A stretch of DNA of 64,000 nucleotides from Prorocentrum cordatum. Taxonomy: Eukaryota > Sar > Dinophyceae > Prorocentrales > Prorocentraceae. Numbering within the stretch: the first letter of the stretch is position 1; each line of letters begins with the position of its first letter. Shown piece after piece: positions 17,936-28,560 of the stretch. The notes under the pieces were generated by a model. The model saw nothing but the letters and a program-made list of their open reading frames with translations, was not told the origin of the DNA and did no database searches. The translations under genes were made by a program, and so were the position numbers. The stretch is from NCBI GenBank assembly GCA_963575745.1, contig CAUYUJ010022392.1, forward strand, positions 450,676 to 514,675, written 5' to 3'.

Positions 17936-20900
17936 TCGTCCTTCGAGGTCGCACGGCGCCTCATCAACCTGGAGGAGCTCGAGTACTCTCTCGCGACCGA
18001 CGAGGAGCCCTACGAGGCAGCCTGCCAGAGCCGCTTCAGCTCGCCAGAGATCATTGCTGTCTTCGGCGACGTGATCCGCCGGCTGCGGCTCTTGAAAGGC
18101 ACTCGGGCGGCGATTGGCAGGAAAGGCTTCGGCACTGACCTCCAGATCCTGTCAGAGGCGTCGGCGGAGGATTTCATGGAGGCGCTAAACATCGCTAAGC
18201 CGGCCGACTGCATCGGCTCCGCCATTTCACGCCCGGGCATGCCTGCCAAGGTCAAGACTGCCCTCAGGACGTTGCTACTTAGCACTTCCGATGTCCCTGG
18301 CACGGAGGGGCGGAAAACCGCACTCCGCTTCGACGGGCACGGCAACAACCTCAAGTTCGGCGCGGCCAGCTTCTTCGTCACACCGAACTTCGCAGACACG
18401 TACAGCCCGTTGGTCCTCCAGCTTCACGAAGGGCCCGGAAAGCGGAGCCACTTAGACATTCGCGGGGGCGCGGTTGGCGCGGTGGCCAGAGCCGGCGGCG
18501 CTTCTCAGCCTGCTGGCCCTGACCTGCGGAGTCCAGCTCCGACCATGCCTTCTCTGGAGCGGATGCACCAGATAGTGGCAGCAGACCCGCGGGCGCAGGC
18601 CAAGTTCTTCCTGTTGATGACGGAGCTTCACTACCGCTACATCATCGGCTTAGAGCGCCTGTTTGTTGGCCGCACAACGCTAGCCCGACAGGCGGTGACA
18701 ACGGAGGACGACGTGGCAGCGTCTCTGCAGCCGTGCGTGGCCCCAGGCACCACTGATGTGCAAGCGCCTTTCGAAGCGCAGGGTCGGGGCTTCACGCGCG
18801 GCCACGGCAAAGGCCACAGCGTCATCGGGCCTACGATGGCGTGGCTGCGGTCGGCAGTGGTCGGAGGCCTGCGCACCGCCGCTCGGGAGCTGCGAACTGC
18901 GCTTCTTTCCACCGCGGAGACCGTGCAGTACGAAGCTGCCAACGAGCCTGCACGGCAGCTGGGGCTTCCTGACGTCGCGCCAGAGCCTTTCACAGCCAGG
19001 CAGCAACGACAGAGCCGCATGGACGGAGGGGAAGAGGAGGACGGCACCCTGCGCGACGAGGTGCCTCTCGGCCCGCCAGTGGAGCAGCCGCACCTGGTGG
19101 AGGAGCGAGCGCGGGCAGCCGCAGAGAACCGGATGCCTGCAATCGGCGCTGCAGCGTACCGGGGCCTCCCGCTCACAGGAGCCTTTCAGTCTACGTTTCC
19201 AAGCTACCGCCAACGAACTAGCTTCGGGCAGCTAGGTGGCGCTCCTCAGCCTGCCATGGCAGCCAGCCATGCTAGCCTCTTCCAGACGAACGAGGATGGA
19301 GCGATTCAGGAAGTCCTCAAGCCCGATGGCTCGCCGGCTTCGGTCGAGGAGATTACCGCAGATGCGGAGGCTTGGGCGGTAGCGTTTAGCCATGACTTCT
19401 TTTGCAACATCTGCTCCAACCACGAGCACGACTGCACCGAGACGTGCGTCAAGTACGTCAAGAAGAAGCTCGAGGCCAAAGAGAGTCTGCGCTCGAACAG
19501 AACCCCGTCGTGCCGCTTCTGGTTCTTTCGCATCCAGCAGCTATGTCTAGCAGGCCGCACCAAGCGAGTGCGTCGGCGCGGCAAGCCTTTGGTCCGGACT
19601 CCGTTCATCGACTTCTCTGATGACCGCAACCAGCGGTGCCGCTGCCAGGTCAAACGCGACCAGCCGTTCAGGAGCTCCAGCAACGACGTCTCTCAAGTGA
19701 CCAGCCGGTGCAACGTGGATTTCCAGTTCTTGATGTGCGCGCCTGACGAGTCTGCCGAGGCAGCAAAAGTGCTTCAGCCTGGTGGTGCTCCTCAGCCTGC
19801 CCAGGACGGGCTGCCTGCGGCCGCCCCAGCTCAGCTGGCCAAGCGCAGAAGGCTTACCAAGAAAACGGCCAGCATGAAGAACCCAGAGTCGGCAATCGCA
19901 TTGCGCTCATCCAAACAACTCGGCGGCCGCAAAAAGTGGCTCTACGGTTGTGGCTCCTTGCATCCGACAGATGCATCTGTCGTGGAGAGCTTCCAAGCTG
20001 CTTTCCAGAAGGCTTTCTCCATGGACTTCTACATCACGAAGTACCAGGGCAAGATGATGGAGTCCATGACGCCGCTCTTCCAGTCTATGCTCACCGGCAT
20101 GCAGCGTCTGGAGCAGCAGGAGAGGGACGAGAAGGAGGAGGAAGCCCGGAAGGTGCTCAGTGAGGGCGGCGCTGATGGCGAGGACCAGACGCTGGCCAAA
20201 CGGGGCCGGACGCGCGAGGATCTCGCTCGCCGCGCTCGGCGGGTCTGTATCCGCCTGGCGTCGATGGCGAACCGGTGCTTCTGGCTCTCCACGACGGAGG
20301 TGGCCGTGCATATCCTCACAGGCGGCGACTGCCTCCAGTCGCACCACAATGTGCGGCTCTTCACGAGACAACTACAGTGGGCCTGCCAGCAGTGCAAACG
20401 CTTGCTAAACCATGAAGGTTCGGGCGAGGAGACGCATAATGATCAGGTGCCAATACAAGCAGTCCGCATCCAGATCCCTGACGCCGACAACGAGGAGGAG
20501 GACGCAGCAGGTGACACCAGCGGTGCTCCTCAGCCTCCTGGAGACACTCCTGCTGGTGATGAGCAAGGTGGCGGTGCGGAGTGCGAGGACATGCACGTGT
20601 GCACCACCAGCACGAACACGGCCGACGACTACGCCCACAGAGGCCCTCGCCTGCAGACCATGCCGTACTACGTCTACAGGATGTACGTCCGGCGAGTCCT
20701 GAAGCCGAGCCGGGTCAAAGCTTCTGGACCGCGATTCTTCGCCTTCGAGAGCCACTACGTCTTGGCTCCGCGGTACATGCAGGAGGTCCGGTTGACACGG
20801 AGTGACGTCCCCACCATCGATGGCTTCCAGTGCCCGACATGGGCACAGGACCCCGAGCAGAACTCGCTCTTCAAGGCCCTCCTCTTCACGCCTTGGGCGT

Positions 20901-23692
20901 GCGAGTGTCCCCTCTCTTGTGGCTGCGTTACTCAGTACAGCCATATGCTGAGGAACTGCGACTGCCCCGCCGTGCGCCCATACTCGTTCGAGCGGGCGTG
21001 GCGGCTTCGGTGCGCGGAGATCCACGTGTTGGCAGCGCGCGCAGACTCCAGGAGCCGCCTGGCCCGCAAAAGGCTCGTGCTCGCGGACACGACCCTCTTC
21101 TCCGAGCTGAAAGAGCCCCGGGCGAACCTCGAGGAGGGCGAGCTGGTGCTCCTCAGCCTAGCGCACTTCGCAAGGTCCCAGCTGGCGCGGCGCATGCCAG
21201 CGGAGGCGGCACGGCGCATCCTTGCCTTCAGTGACCACCACTGCCGGTGGCACGAGGAACAGTGCACCCTGGCGGAGTTCTGCGCGACCGTGGCGCGAGA
21301 CGTGCTGGCGCGCGTGGACCTCGCGGCGGAGGCGCGGGTTAAGCCTCGGCCAGCAACGACTGCACACCTCGAGGCGGATGAAGACTCCGCGAGCGATGCC
21401 GAAGGGCTCAAGGGGCGAGTCCCGCTGGAGCTCGTTGACGTGGGTGGAGGCGGCGGCAGCGACGTAGAGGAGGACGTGGAGGACGCCGAGATTACCGAGA
21501 TCTCCCGGTTTCCGCTGCGGGACCACGTCAGAGCAACCGAGCTGGCCCTACAGCAAGACCAACTGCAGCGCTTGGACCAGAAGGGCCGCCTCAGCTACGC
21601 CGATAAGCAGTTGAAGAATCTCGACCGAGCGTACAGCGGCATGCTGCAGCCAAGCTTTGCACTGCCAGCCAGCAGCGGCGCGCGGGAACATCAGGGCACG
21701 CGGCTGGACGAGACCTTTTCTGACATGCTCGCCCTACAGCGGCAAAGCATTGCGCTCCAAAAGAAGCAAGCGAGCCCGGATGGAGAGATCTTGCCCGATG
21801 CTGCGGACGACTGGCTCCCCAGCGGTGCTCCTCAGCCTGCTGCCGAGGACGCCCAACCAGAACTCGTTCCGCAGCTCTTGGCCATGCAGGGCCCGGCGGC
21901 TGTTGCGTGGAAGCTCGTCACTGATGCCCACTGCACGGAGGAGCAGATTGACGCGGTGGCGTTGTTTGCGTTGTCTCTGCAGAAACGTTTTGACGGCAGA
22001 CCAGACAAGACAACGCATCTCCTCCCCGTGGCGTCCGCGACAGGCAACCACAGAGCGATCTGGCTCGGTGGAGGCGGTGTCGGCAAGACGCGCACCCTCT
22101 CCAAAGTGGTGGAGCCGATGGCCATCACTTACTTCGGCGAGCAGGGGTACCTCGGCAAAGCGCAGTCCAACCACGCCGCACACAACCTCGGCCCGCGCGG
22201 CAGGACCATGCATTCCTCCAATGGCCTGCTCATGTCGGATTCCATGCAGACAGCCAGGCTGCGCTTGACGCCACAGACGCAGAAAAAGCTGGATCGCCTC
22301 ACAGGCACACTCGGCGTCGACGTGATCGATGAGCTGGGTGCTGTGCCGGGGCCTTTGCTGCATGCAGATGCACTGCGCACGACCTACGGCAGGGCGTTGC
22401 GCTACAACCTGGACCCCACGAAGTACATGCGCCCGCAGGAGACGTGGGGACGCATGCCTGTGAAGATCTTGTGCGGGGACTTCTACCAGTTGCCGCCAGT
22501 CCCCGCCACCGCTTCCCTGCTGGCGCCTCACGCGGGCCAATCCTACGAACACCAACAGGGTAGGAAGTTGCTCGCCGACATCGAGTACGTCATCGATTTC
22601 GTGCAGATGCAGCGCTTTACAGACCCGTTGCAACTCGAGGTTCTCCACGCCATGAGAACTCCAGGCGGAAAAAAGATCTCTGACGAGAGCTGGCAGGCGA
22701 TCGTCAAAACAGAGGTCGTTAGCTCTAGCGGTGCTGCTCAGCCTGCTGCCAGCAGCAGCGAAGCCGCTCAGCCACCTCAGTGGGACCCTCGGTTGCGTGC
22801 AGCACGAGGCTGGTACGAGTCGGCCTATGAGTGGCGCATCGTCTCTTACGCCATGCATGCACAGGCCAAGCTTGATGCGCACGATGCTGGCCAGCTGCTC
22901 TTTTACGTCCCAGCAATCGACAGACCAGCTGCGCGCCTCGCGAAGCCTGATTTCGACGAGATGCGCGCGGAGCCCAACATCGGCGCTACCGCAAAAATGC
23001 CGGGGCTGCTGCCGCTCTTCGTTGGCATGGAGGTCATCCTGACAGAATCCGTCTTGCCGCCGAAGTATGTCCGTGGCGCGCCAGGCAAAGTGGTAGGCAT
23101 AGAGCTGCACGTTCTGGAGCCTCCGGTGGAGGGCCGCCCGTCCATTGTCTCGGACGGTGTGGTCGTACTCTACTACATGCCAAAGGCCGTCTATGTCAAG
23201 ATCGATGACAGCGATGAACTTTTCTTGAAGGCCGCGCCGGTGACAGCTGGCAGTGCTTCTCAGCCTGCCGGCCCCGACCTGCGCGGAGTGCTCGCGATCA
23301 CCCCGCAGGCGCGCCCCTGGAAGTTCAAAGCGAAGACAGGTGGCCCGGCCATCGCGGTGTCCAGGACGCAGTTGACCGTGCTGCCCAAAAAGCAGGGGAC
23401 TCTGCATGGCGTCCAGGGCAAGACGACGGACCCAGGCTTCATCGTGCACTGGACGTTTCCGCCAGGACTCAAGAAGGAGTCCATTTGGCTTGCCTACTAC
23501 GTCAGCCTGTCGCGCCCCAGAAGCTTCAACCAACTCTTGAGCCACGGCTTGCCTGACCGGAGCATCATCGAATCCGGCCCCCCGGAACAGATCGCCAAGG
23601 CCTTCGCCGAGCTCTTCACGGACAAGATTGCCGCGACGAAGATCGCTTGCGCGAAGGCCCGACAGCAACTGGGATGGCCTGCGCGAGCTTGA
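17924..23692 (+). CDS. Rep-helicase, Helitron Rep (HUH/Y2) and PIF1 helicase part
   Basis: Coding character resumes just after the minisatellite ([18 protein letters not shown]); the first Met is at 18071. Rep region: [35 protein letters not shown], and [17 protein letters not shown] near 18780-18820, where the usual HxH reads HGKGH. A Cys/His region ([15 protein letters not shown]) and CNVDFQFL follow, then the paired-tyrosine motif FYITKYQGK at about 20027-20050. PIF1 motifs: Walker A GGGGVGKT (about 22068), Walker [11 protein letters not shown] (about 22315), [27 protein letters not shown] and [16 protein letters not shown]. Rep would nick and join DNA in rolling-circle transposition and the helicase would unwind it. 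Private repeats lie in inter-domain linkers (about 18497, 19238, 19784, 20522, 21824, 22730, 23252). All catalytic motifs look intact, suggesting recent activity. Confidence 0.85.
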   Translation, partial: CHVSSSFEVARRLINLEELEYSLATDEEPYEAACQSRFSSPEIIAVFGDVIRRLRLLKGTRAAIGRKGFGTDLQILSEASAEDFMEALNIAKPADCIGSAISRPGMPAKVKTALRTLLLSTSDVPGTEGRKTALRFDGHGNNLKFGAASFFVTPNFADTYSPLVLQLHEGPGKRSHLDIRGGAVGAVARAGGASQPAGPDLRSPAPTMPSLERMHQIVAADPRAQAKFFLLMTELHYRYIIGLERLFVGRTTLARQAVTTEDDVAASLQPCVAPGTTDVQAPFEAQGRGFTRGHGKGHSVIGPTMAWLRSAVVGGLRTAARELRTALLSTAETVQYEAANEPARQLGLPDVAPEPFTARQQRQSRMDGGEEEDGTLRDEVPLGPPVEQPHLVEERARAAAENRMPAIGAAAYRGLPLTGAFQSTFPSYRQRTSFGQLGGAPQPAMAASHASLFQTNEDGAIQEVLKPDGSPASVEEITADAEAWAVAFSHDFFCNICSNHEHDCTETCVKYVKKKLEAKESLRSNRTPSCRFWFFRIQQLCLAGRTKRVRRRGKPLVRTPFIDFSDDRNQRCRCQVKRDQPFRSSSNDVSQVTSRCNVDFQFLMCAPDESAEAAKVLQPGGAPQPAQDGLPAAAPAQLAKRRRLTKKTASMKNPESAIALRSSKQLGGRKKWLYGCGSLHPTDASVVESFQAAFQKAFSMDFYITKYQGKMMESMTPLFQSMLTGMQRLEQQERDEKEEEARKVLSEGGADGEDQTLAKRGRTREDLARRARRVCIRLASMANRCFWLSTTEVAVHILTGGDCLQSHHNVRLFTRQLQWACQQCKRLLNHEGSGEETHNDQVPIQAVRIQIPDADNEEEDAAGDTSGAPQPPGDTPAGDEQGGGAECEDMHVCTTSTNTADDYAHRGPRLQTMPYYVYRMYVRRVLKPSRVKASGPRFFAFESHYVLAPRYMQEVRLTRSDVPTIDGFQCPTWAQDPEQNSLFKALLFTPWACECPLSCGCVTQYSHMLRNCDCPAVRPYSFERAWRLRCAEIHVLAARADSRSRLARKRLVLADTTLFSELKEPRANLEEGELVLLSLAHFARSQLARRMPAEAARRILAFSDHHCRWHEEQCTLAEFCATVARDVLARVDLAAEARVKPRPATTAHLEADEDSASDAEGLKGRVPLELVDVGGGGGSDVEEDVEDAEITEISRFPLRDHVRATELALQQDQLQRLDQKGRLSYADKQLKNLDRAYSGMLQPSFALPASSGAREHQGTRLDETFSDMLALQRQSIALQKKQASPDGEILPDAADDWLPSGAPQPAAEDAQPELVPQLLAMQGPAAVAWKLVTDAHCTEEQIDAVALFALSLQKRFDGRPDKTTHLLPVASATGNHRAIWLGGGGVGKTRTLSKVVEPMAITYFGEQGYLGKAQSNHAAHNLGPRGRTMHSSNGLLMSDSMQTARLRLTPQTQKKLDRLTGTLGVDVIDELGAVPGPLLHADALRTTYGRALRYNLDPTKYMRPQETWGRMPVKILCGDFYQLPPVPATASLLAPHAGQSYEHQQGRKLLADIEYVIDFVQMQRFTDPLQLEVLHAMRTPGGKKISDESWQAIVKTEVVSSSGAAQPAASSSEAAQPPQWDPRLRAARGWYESAYEWRIVSYAMHAQAKLDAHDAGQLLFYVPAIDRPAARLAKPDFDEMRAEPNIGATAKMPGLLPLFVGMEVILTESVLPPKYVRGAPGKVVGIELHVLEPPVEGRPSIVSDGVVVLYYMPKAVYVKIDDSDELFLKAAPVTAGSASQPAGPDLRGVLAITPQARPWKFKAKTGGPAIAVSRTQLTVLPKKQGTLHGVQGKTTDPGFIVHWTFPPGLKKESIWLAYYVSLSRPRSFNQLLSHGLPDRSIIESGPPEQIAKAFAELFTDKIAATKIACAKARQQLGWPARA

Positions 23693-24405
23693 GGAGCCAT
23701 GAGATGCAGGTTGCGTTGTGGCGGTGCTGTTCAGTCTGTCCGTCTGCATTCGCGTGGTGCTTCTCAGCCTGCATGCGCGTGGTGCTTCTCAGCCTGCGCT
23801 CGTGTGCAGCTGTGCGCGGTGAGCCTGCACGTGTCGCGGAATGCTTTTCAGCCTGCGCGTGTCTGCAATGCTTTTCAGCCTGCACGCTTTGCAGCTTCTC
23901 CGCTTCGCACGCCGCTCCTCAGCGCGGTCCTCTGAAAAAAGGACAGTCATCATCTCATCGTCGCACTCATCATCGCACTCATCATCATCATTCATTGCCA
24001 GCGTTGATAGCAGTGTCTCCTTTTTACACGACTGCCACCATTCATAGCAGTGTCTCGTTTTGACACATTTCCAGCGTTGATAGCAGTGTCTCCTTTTTAC
24101 AGTACTTCACTGTTACCACTGTTTCATCTTTCCTGCTCTTATTGCTAATACTACTGCGAGTGTTACTGCTGCTGCATGCCTCCAGCTATGCTACTACATA
24201 TCGATGTTAGGTTGCTTTGCCGGGATAATTCAACCTTGAATCGATGATCGTGGCCCCGATCGTTCAATGTCGAATTCCGTCGGGTCCAATGGCTTTGCCG
24301 AATCCCTCGGTGCTTCCGCGTCGCAGAATTCAACCGTAAACGCCTTCGCCGGCGTCGCCGGTGCGCCAACGCAGCATGAACCTACCGTATCCGCCCCCCT
24401 TGTCA
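23693..24405 (+). other. Right-end noncoding region of the element
   Basis: It holds repeat copies at 23756 and 23781 and diverged ones (ATGCTTTTCAGCCTGC) at about 23845-23885. Three minisatellite-type units lie at about 24002-24085 (GTTGATAGCAGTGTCTCC), with TTACTGTTACCAC-like sequence after them. The last private motif is near 24085. From there to 24405 I see no gene or repeat; the right terminus probably lies in this stretch. Confidence 0.55.
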
Positions 24406-24651
24406 CCTAGAGGCCTCCTAGATGGGGTCGGAGAAGATGGGGTCGGAGGATCGATCCGTATCGCCGACATTTAGGCGATGCATTGGCGATGCATCGGCGA
24501 TGCTCGGCGATGCAACGTCGACATCGGCAGTACATCGACGACGTCGACGTGGAGCAAGTCAGGCTCCACATCGAGCCGCATCGCCGATGCATCGGCGATG
24601 CGGCACGATCCTCCGACCCCATCTACTCGGACCCCATCTGGGGGGCCTAGG
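24406..24651. repeat. Palindromic CATCGCCGATG foldback element, copy 1
   Basis: The ends are inverted: GGCCTCCTAGATGGGGTCGG on the left, and CCGACCCCATC with GGGGGGCCTAGG on the right. The middle is built from GCATCGCCGATGC-type palindromes. Related copies: 28197-28416, 29437-29623 and 57965-58223. Arg/His-rich frames across it are not genes. Confidence 0.75.
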
Positions 24652-24790
24652 AGTCATGACTTTTGCAAACCGTCGACCCCCAGAGGTCTCGACCCATTCC
24701 CCAGGACTGGTCTTTCACTCCGAGCCGTGTCTTGACGGCCCCGAGGCCCGATGAGGGCCCCCAGAAGCTGAAAACAGTGAAGAAAACCTT
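24652..24790 (+). repeat. Dispersed repeat with CGACCCATTCCCCAGGACTG, copy 1
   Basis: The core GTCTCGACCCATTCCCCAGG is followed by GACGGCCCCGAGGCC and GAGGGCCCCCAGAAGC. Related copies are at 28417-28560, 41845-41960, 47832-47955, about 45695-45800 (weak), and reversed at 48828-48925 and about 26488-26540. Copies 1 and 2 abut the palindromic element, so the pair may move together. Confidence 0.65.
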
Positions 24791-24866
24791 CAGTCGCACC
24801 TTTTCCTGACCATCATGAGCTGTCGATGTGGCTTGCGTATTTTGAGCAGGGACCGACCGTCTTGGC

Positions 24867-25085
24867 ATTCCTATAGCCATACCACGAAGTGTTCTTAGAA
24901 CCCCCAAATGTCCTAATAACAAAAGCTATGTTCTTAGAACATAAACCCGATGTATTAAAGCACGACAGACCCCGCCAGAAATGTTCTGAGAGCATATCGT
25001 GGAAACCACAAAAGGTTCTTAGAACAGTGCTTGGTGGGGCTATAGGCGAGCCAGGACGCTTCGCCGCTGCTTGAATTGCCTGTGG
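24867..25085. mobile_element. MITE-like element with TTCTTAGAAC inverted repeats, copy 1
   Basis: The ends CTATAGCCATACCACGAAG and GCTTGGTGGGGCTATAG are imperfect inverted repeats. Internal GTTCTTAGAAC palindromes recur. A second copy lies at 54519-54737 in the same orientation, sharing GGCATTCCTA, ATTAAACACGACAG-type sequence and CCAGACATGTTCTGA-type sequence. Confidence 0.6.
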
Positions 25086-25199
25086 TCCTGGGGCGTGGTG
25101 CCCGGGCGCCGCCTCTGCCGCTCGGAGCCGGGCCGCTCGCAGAGCGGGAGCCTCAGCGCGGAGGCCGGCCCCCACTCACAACCGCGGGGGGCTCCGCAC

Positions 25200-25321
25200 C
25201 GAGGAGGGGGAGGGGGAAGAGGAGGGGGAGGAGGAGGAGGAGGAGGAGGAGGAGGAGGGGGAGGAGGAGGAGGAGGAGGAGGAGGAGGAGGAGGAGGAGG
25301 AGGAGGAGGAGGAGGAGGAGG
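25200..25321. repeat. (GAG)n homopurine microsatellite
   Basis: This is nearly pure GGA/GAG on the + strand. Poly-Gly, poly-Glu and poly-Pro frames over it are artefacts. Confidence 0.9.
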
Positions 25322-25619
25322 ACGGCAACACGGCCCATGCGCCCATGTGGACTGCACCGCTCTTCTCTCCCCGGTTTGTTGGTTGCTGTCTCTCTCCTTG
25401 GTGTGCGTTTTCCCCTCGTGTTCCTTGGCTCTCTGGCCCTTGGCGGTGCAGCCCCCGTGGGTGCTTGAGCCCCGCGGCCGCCCACGACACTGCACAGTGG
25501 CTGGGTCACGGGTGGGCTTTTGTGGGGGGGTGGGGGGGCAGGCTTACCTGCGACGCCGATGCGGGCTGCTACTGCCGCCACCATCGCACGCTACGCGTAA
25601 TGCCGATGCTTGCCGTGAA

Positions 25620-25693
25620 AAAAAAAGAGGAGGAGGAGGAGGAGGAGGAGGAGGAGGAGGAGGAGGGGGAGGAGGAGGAGGAGGAGGAGGAAG
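25620..25693. repeat. (GAG)n microsatellite with downstream 40-bp duplication
   Basis: This homopurine tract is followed by a direct duplication of AGAGCCG plus TGACCGACTCCC (about 25692-25760). Confidence 0.85.
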
Positions 25694-25786
25694 AGCCGAT
25701 GACCGACTCCCTTCTCCAATGAGGAGGAGGAAGAGCCGCTGACCGACTCCCGTCTCCAATGGGACGCGCAAAGACATGCTAGCATT

Positions 25787-25945
25787 GTATGTTCTCCTTG
25801 GAGGCGCGCGTCCGCGCGTCCGACCCGGACAGCTAGTATACCGATCTTGTAGCGTATCGTTCCCCCAGCGGCGTGGCCAGAAAGCGCCCGCCACGGCGTA
25901 TGTGCTACAAGATTTCTCGGTGCGCGCGCCGCCCCCGCGGGGTGA
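25787..25945. repeat. Dispersed repeat, copy 1 (second copy 51485-51640)
   Basis: The two copies share TGGAGGCGCRCGTCCG, ATCTTGTAG, GTGGCCAGA-type and AGCGCCCGCCACGG. On the minus strand both encode a WRALSGHAA peptide, so a captured gene fragment is possible. Confidence 0.55.
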
Positions 25946-26635
25946 CGCACACATGGCGATTGTCGGAAACCCAGAACCCAAAAACATGTTCATCTCTTGG
26001 AGGCGCATCTTTTACTTCCGCCGCCTTCCGCCGCCCTTCCGCCGGCTTCCGCCAGCGGAGCCGCCCTCGTTTTACTTCCGCCGACCTTCCGCCGCGGAAG
26101 AGACGGCAGCTCCTTCGATCCTCGAAGGCAAGCCCTTTCTGGAACGCCCCACACAGTGTCAGTATGTTGGGGGTAACGCCGATCCGACCTTACGTACCCG
26201 AGTGGGGGTTGTCCAGACGCCCCCTCGCGCCGTGAAACAGATGACTGGGGGCCACCACCAGCACGGCCCCCAAGACGCCCCGGCATGACCCCAGGAGAGG
26301 CCCCACAAGAAGCTCCGAGCCTTGAGCGAAGAACTCCCAGAGGCGGCCCCCCAGGCCTCCAAGGGACCCCCCAGAGGCCCCCAAATCGGAAGCCCCATGC
26401 CCTCCTCTGGAGGTCGGCGGAATGCCGCAAGCGCTTTCGAATCACTGAGGGCCATCACCGCTCCGAGATCGTCAGCAGAAACACCACTATTCAAGAAACA
26501 CGGCCCTTGGAAAGGGGTTGAGACCTCTGGGCGTCCAGGCTGCTCTGGACAAAGTCGCGACGTCTGAGATTTGGCAGGGGCAGTCAACATTGAATCGGCA
26601 AATCGAGTCGAACGTAATCGAATCGACACGTGCAT

Positions 26636-26811
26636 CGGATCGGGCTGCATCGGCAGGGAATTGAAGCCGAATCGGATCGGCTGCGCTGGGATGCTCAACA
26701 GCGCCAGGCAGGCATCGGGCCGCATCGGATCTTCGTGACATCGGAACCGAATCGGATCGGATCGAGTGTATTTTTGAATAGTCATCCTGTAGATGGACAG
26801 GCCCGACTTGA
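26636..26811. repeat. GATCGG-rich dispersed repeat plus right end of a 150-bp MITE
   Basis: 26636-26760 resembles 47478-47640 (shared GGATCGGCTGCGC and GGGATGC, then GCATCGGGCCG). It is followed by TTTTTGAATAGTCATCCTGT and CAGGCCCGACTT (26769-26811), the right end of the MITE family with 8-bp duplications. Copy 47478 is likewise followed by such a MITE, so the pairing is ancestral. Confidence 0.55.
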
Positions 26812-27054
26812 CCCTAGGCGTGGCGGGTTCGGCCCACGGGGGTCCCATCGCGCCGCGCGCCGCCGCAGCGCTGCTGGGCGCTAGTGGGCGCTACCACTGG
26901 GCGCTGTTCGAGTGATCTTCGGCGCCACTGGGCGCTGCTGGGCGCTATTCGCCAAGGTGTGCGTTCAGTGCAAGACGGCCGATATCTTCCAGGAGTTCCT
27001 ATCCCGAAGAACTTTCCCCTTTCGACTCGCGATCCGGCGGCGCGCCCGAAGGGG

Positions 27055-27160
27055 GAAGTGAGAGGAGGGTGCATGCCTTCTCAGAAAGCGGCGGAGCTTC
27101 TCGGAAGCCCTCCTCTGGCTTTCTGAGAAGGTTCCCGTGTCTTCGGGGAAGGCTCCGAAA
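27055..27160. repeat. CTTCTCAGAAG-type foldback repeat
   Basis: GGGGGAAGTGAGAGGAGGGTG, then CCTTCTCAGAAAGC and GCTTTCTGAGAAGG, form an inverted repeat. It is related to the larger foldbacks at 45175-45370 and 55040-55180. Confidence 0.5.
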
Positions 27161-27768
27161 AACATCACAGAAGGCCTGAGGCCTTGCGAGCCTCCTGAGA
27201 TGACCCGGCCCATCTCGGACGCCAGGTGGCTTTGGGGATATATAACTTGCTTCTCCGGCGGCCGCTCGGGACGATACCCGGGCATCCCTGGAACGCTCTC
27301 GGCGAGGCGCAGCCGCTGGAAGGCACCCCGAAGCTGAAAGCCCACCCAGAGCCGAGGAGACTCCGCCGGGAGCTTCCCCCTGCGGGCTCGCCGCCCATCG
27401 ATCCTCGGTCCCGTTTCTTCCTCCCCCCCCGCGGGAGCCCTATCGCGACCCGCGGCGCCGAGGCGCTCTGCCCCGCAAGCGGCGCCCCCCTGCTCGGTTA
27501 TTCAAGGACGGGGTCCTGACGGAGGGGGTCCTACGGGCAGGGAGGAGATCCAGGGTTGTGCTGCTCCCATCGTGCCGGAGGGCCATTTCCCAGAAATAAT
27601 TTCGAGCACCCAGAAAAGTATCGAAACAGTGCCGAACGAGTATCGCCTCCCAGGGCCCGACGCGTGAAAGCCCTCAAATTTCGGTACTTTCTTGGTGCTC
27701 GAGGTTCTTTTTGGTGATGAAGGCTAAAGTAGGTTGGGACATCATCAATCCAGGGGTGGATTTACGGT

Positions 27769-27941
27769 CAACCCGTATAGTAAGGATGCGCGGTAAGGAT
27801 GCAAGGGCCTTGAGCGCCCACGCCGAGGCTCTTTGAGCGGCGCTGGCCATCGAAAGCGGTTGACGATGGACCGAAGATGACCGAAGAGGCAAGGGTGCGT
27901 GTGTACCCTTGGGAAGACGATCATCCTTACTATTCGGGTTG
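27769..27941. mobile_element. MITE-like element with GTCAACCCGTATAGTAAGG ends, copy 1
   Basis: The left end GGTCAACCCGTATAGTAAGG and right end CATCCTTACTATTCGGGTTG are inverted repeats of about 20 bp. A diverged copy lies at 47966-48100 (AGCCCGTATGAGAAGGATGC, GATGCAAGGGC). No gene is seen between 27.2 and 28.2 kb. Confidence 0.6.
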
Positions 27942-28196
27942 ACTGTGCATTCTTTGAGGCACCCAGTCCTGAGGACCCCATCACGCAGTGCGGGCAAGAC
28001 TTGCGTCCATATCCACTGCAGCTTGGAGTCTCGGGCCCTCTCCCCCAGAAGCCCGAGGCGCACTGGCTATGGACAGAATTCTGGCCCCCAGAGGCTAGAT
28101 TTGTCATCCATATCCAGTGCGCCTCGGCCTTGCGGTACCTCCTCCGAGACAGTCCAAGACGCAGTGGATGTGGATATGAGCATTGCCCGCGCTCAG

Positions 28197-28416
28197 GACC
28201 CCATCTGGAGGCCTCCGAGGTAGGGTCCGAGTAGATGGGGTCGGAAGATCGCGCCGCATCGCCGATGCATCGCCGATGCATCGGCGATTTCGGCGGTGCA
28301 TCGCCGACACCAGCGCGGAGACTTCCGGGCTCCACATCGATCCGCATCGCCGATGCATCAGAGATGCGGCGCGATCCTCCGACCCCATCCACTCGGACCC
28401 CATCTGGGAGGCCTGG
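28197..28416. repeat. Palindromic CATCGCCGATG foldback element, copy 2
   Basis: It has the same layout as copy 1: CCATCTGGAGGCCTCC, GATGGGGTCGGA, central GCATCGCCGATGC units, then CCGACCCCATC and GGGAGGCCT. Confidence 0.7.
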
Positions 28417-28560
28417 AGTCGTGATTTGTGCAAGACGTCGACCCCCCAAGAGGTCTCGACCCATTCCCCAGGACTGCTTCTTCCTTCTGACTCGTTTTTT
28501 GACGGCCCCGGGGCCTGGCAAGGGTCCCCAGAAGCTGACAACGGTGAAGAAAACCTGCAG
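28417..28560 (+). repeat. Dispersed CCCATTCCCCAGGACTG repeat, copy 2
   Basis: It abuts the palindromic element, as copy 1 does, and shares the CCAGAAGCTGA and TGAAGAAAACCT tail. Confidence 0.65.

Larger units (their letters stand above)
2296..23797 (+). repeat. Dispersed 19-bp repeat family GCGGTGCTTCTCAGCCTGC (GASQPA)
   Basis: Copies of core GGTGCTTCTCAGCCTGC start at 2296, 2323, 2656, 3822, 4454, 4532, 4604, 5235, 5914, 7169, 7224, 7249, 7340, 8302, 9084, 9861, 10337 (last base changed), 12415, 13066, 15185, 23756 and 23781. Variants with one or a few changes start at 7313, 13340, 14387, 15218, 16097, 18497, 19238, 19784, 20522, 21824, 22730 and 23252, and diverged copies at about 4674, 6570-6680, 11820, 12307, 12570 and 23845-23885. 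All are on the + strand. In genes they read GASQPA/GAPQPA/GAAQPA, or AVLLSL in the 8353 gene. No copy was seen before 2.2 kb or after 24 kb. Confidence 0.9.
1653..24405 (+). mobile_element. Giant Helitron/Helentron-like element (boundaries approximate)
   Basis: The span holds an EEP-fold nuclease, two unknown proteins, an RPA-like ssDNA-binding protein and a Rep-helicase with HUH/Y2 and PIF1 motifs, all on the + strand. Known Helitrons and Helentrons combine a Rep-helicase with RPA-like and EEP-type nuclease genes, so the gene set fits. Two private repeat families (the 19-bp GASQPA repeat and the GTTGATAGCAG repeat) occur across this span and not outside it, which sets the approximate limits. 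I could not fix the termini: no convincing TC start or hairpin plus CTRR end was found. CTAG at 24407-24410 sits next to another repeat and is only a weak candidate. A cluster of captured genes around one RepHel gene is an alternative. Confidence 0.7.

Noticed and set aside
21734-23749. 671-codon minus-strand frame
   Set aside because: It is the shadow of the Rep-helicase coding strand, whose PIF1 motifs are unambiguous.
24090-24410. Exact Helitron 3' terminus (hairpin plus CTRR)
   Set aside because: Weak hairpins such as GCCGGCGTCGCCGGTGC and a CTAG at 24407 occur, but spacing and context are not convincing and CTAG belongs to the adjoining repeat.
24420-24760. Arg/His-rich frames in the palindromic elements
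   Set aside because: The same peptide style (HRRC, SEDRAASP) recurs in every copy of the foldback element and in both strands, so it reflects the palindrome.
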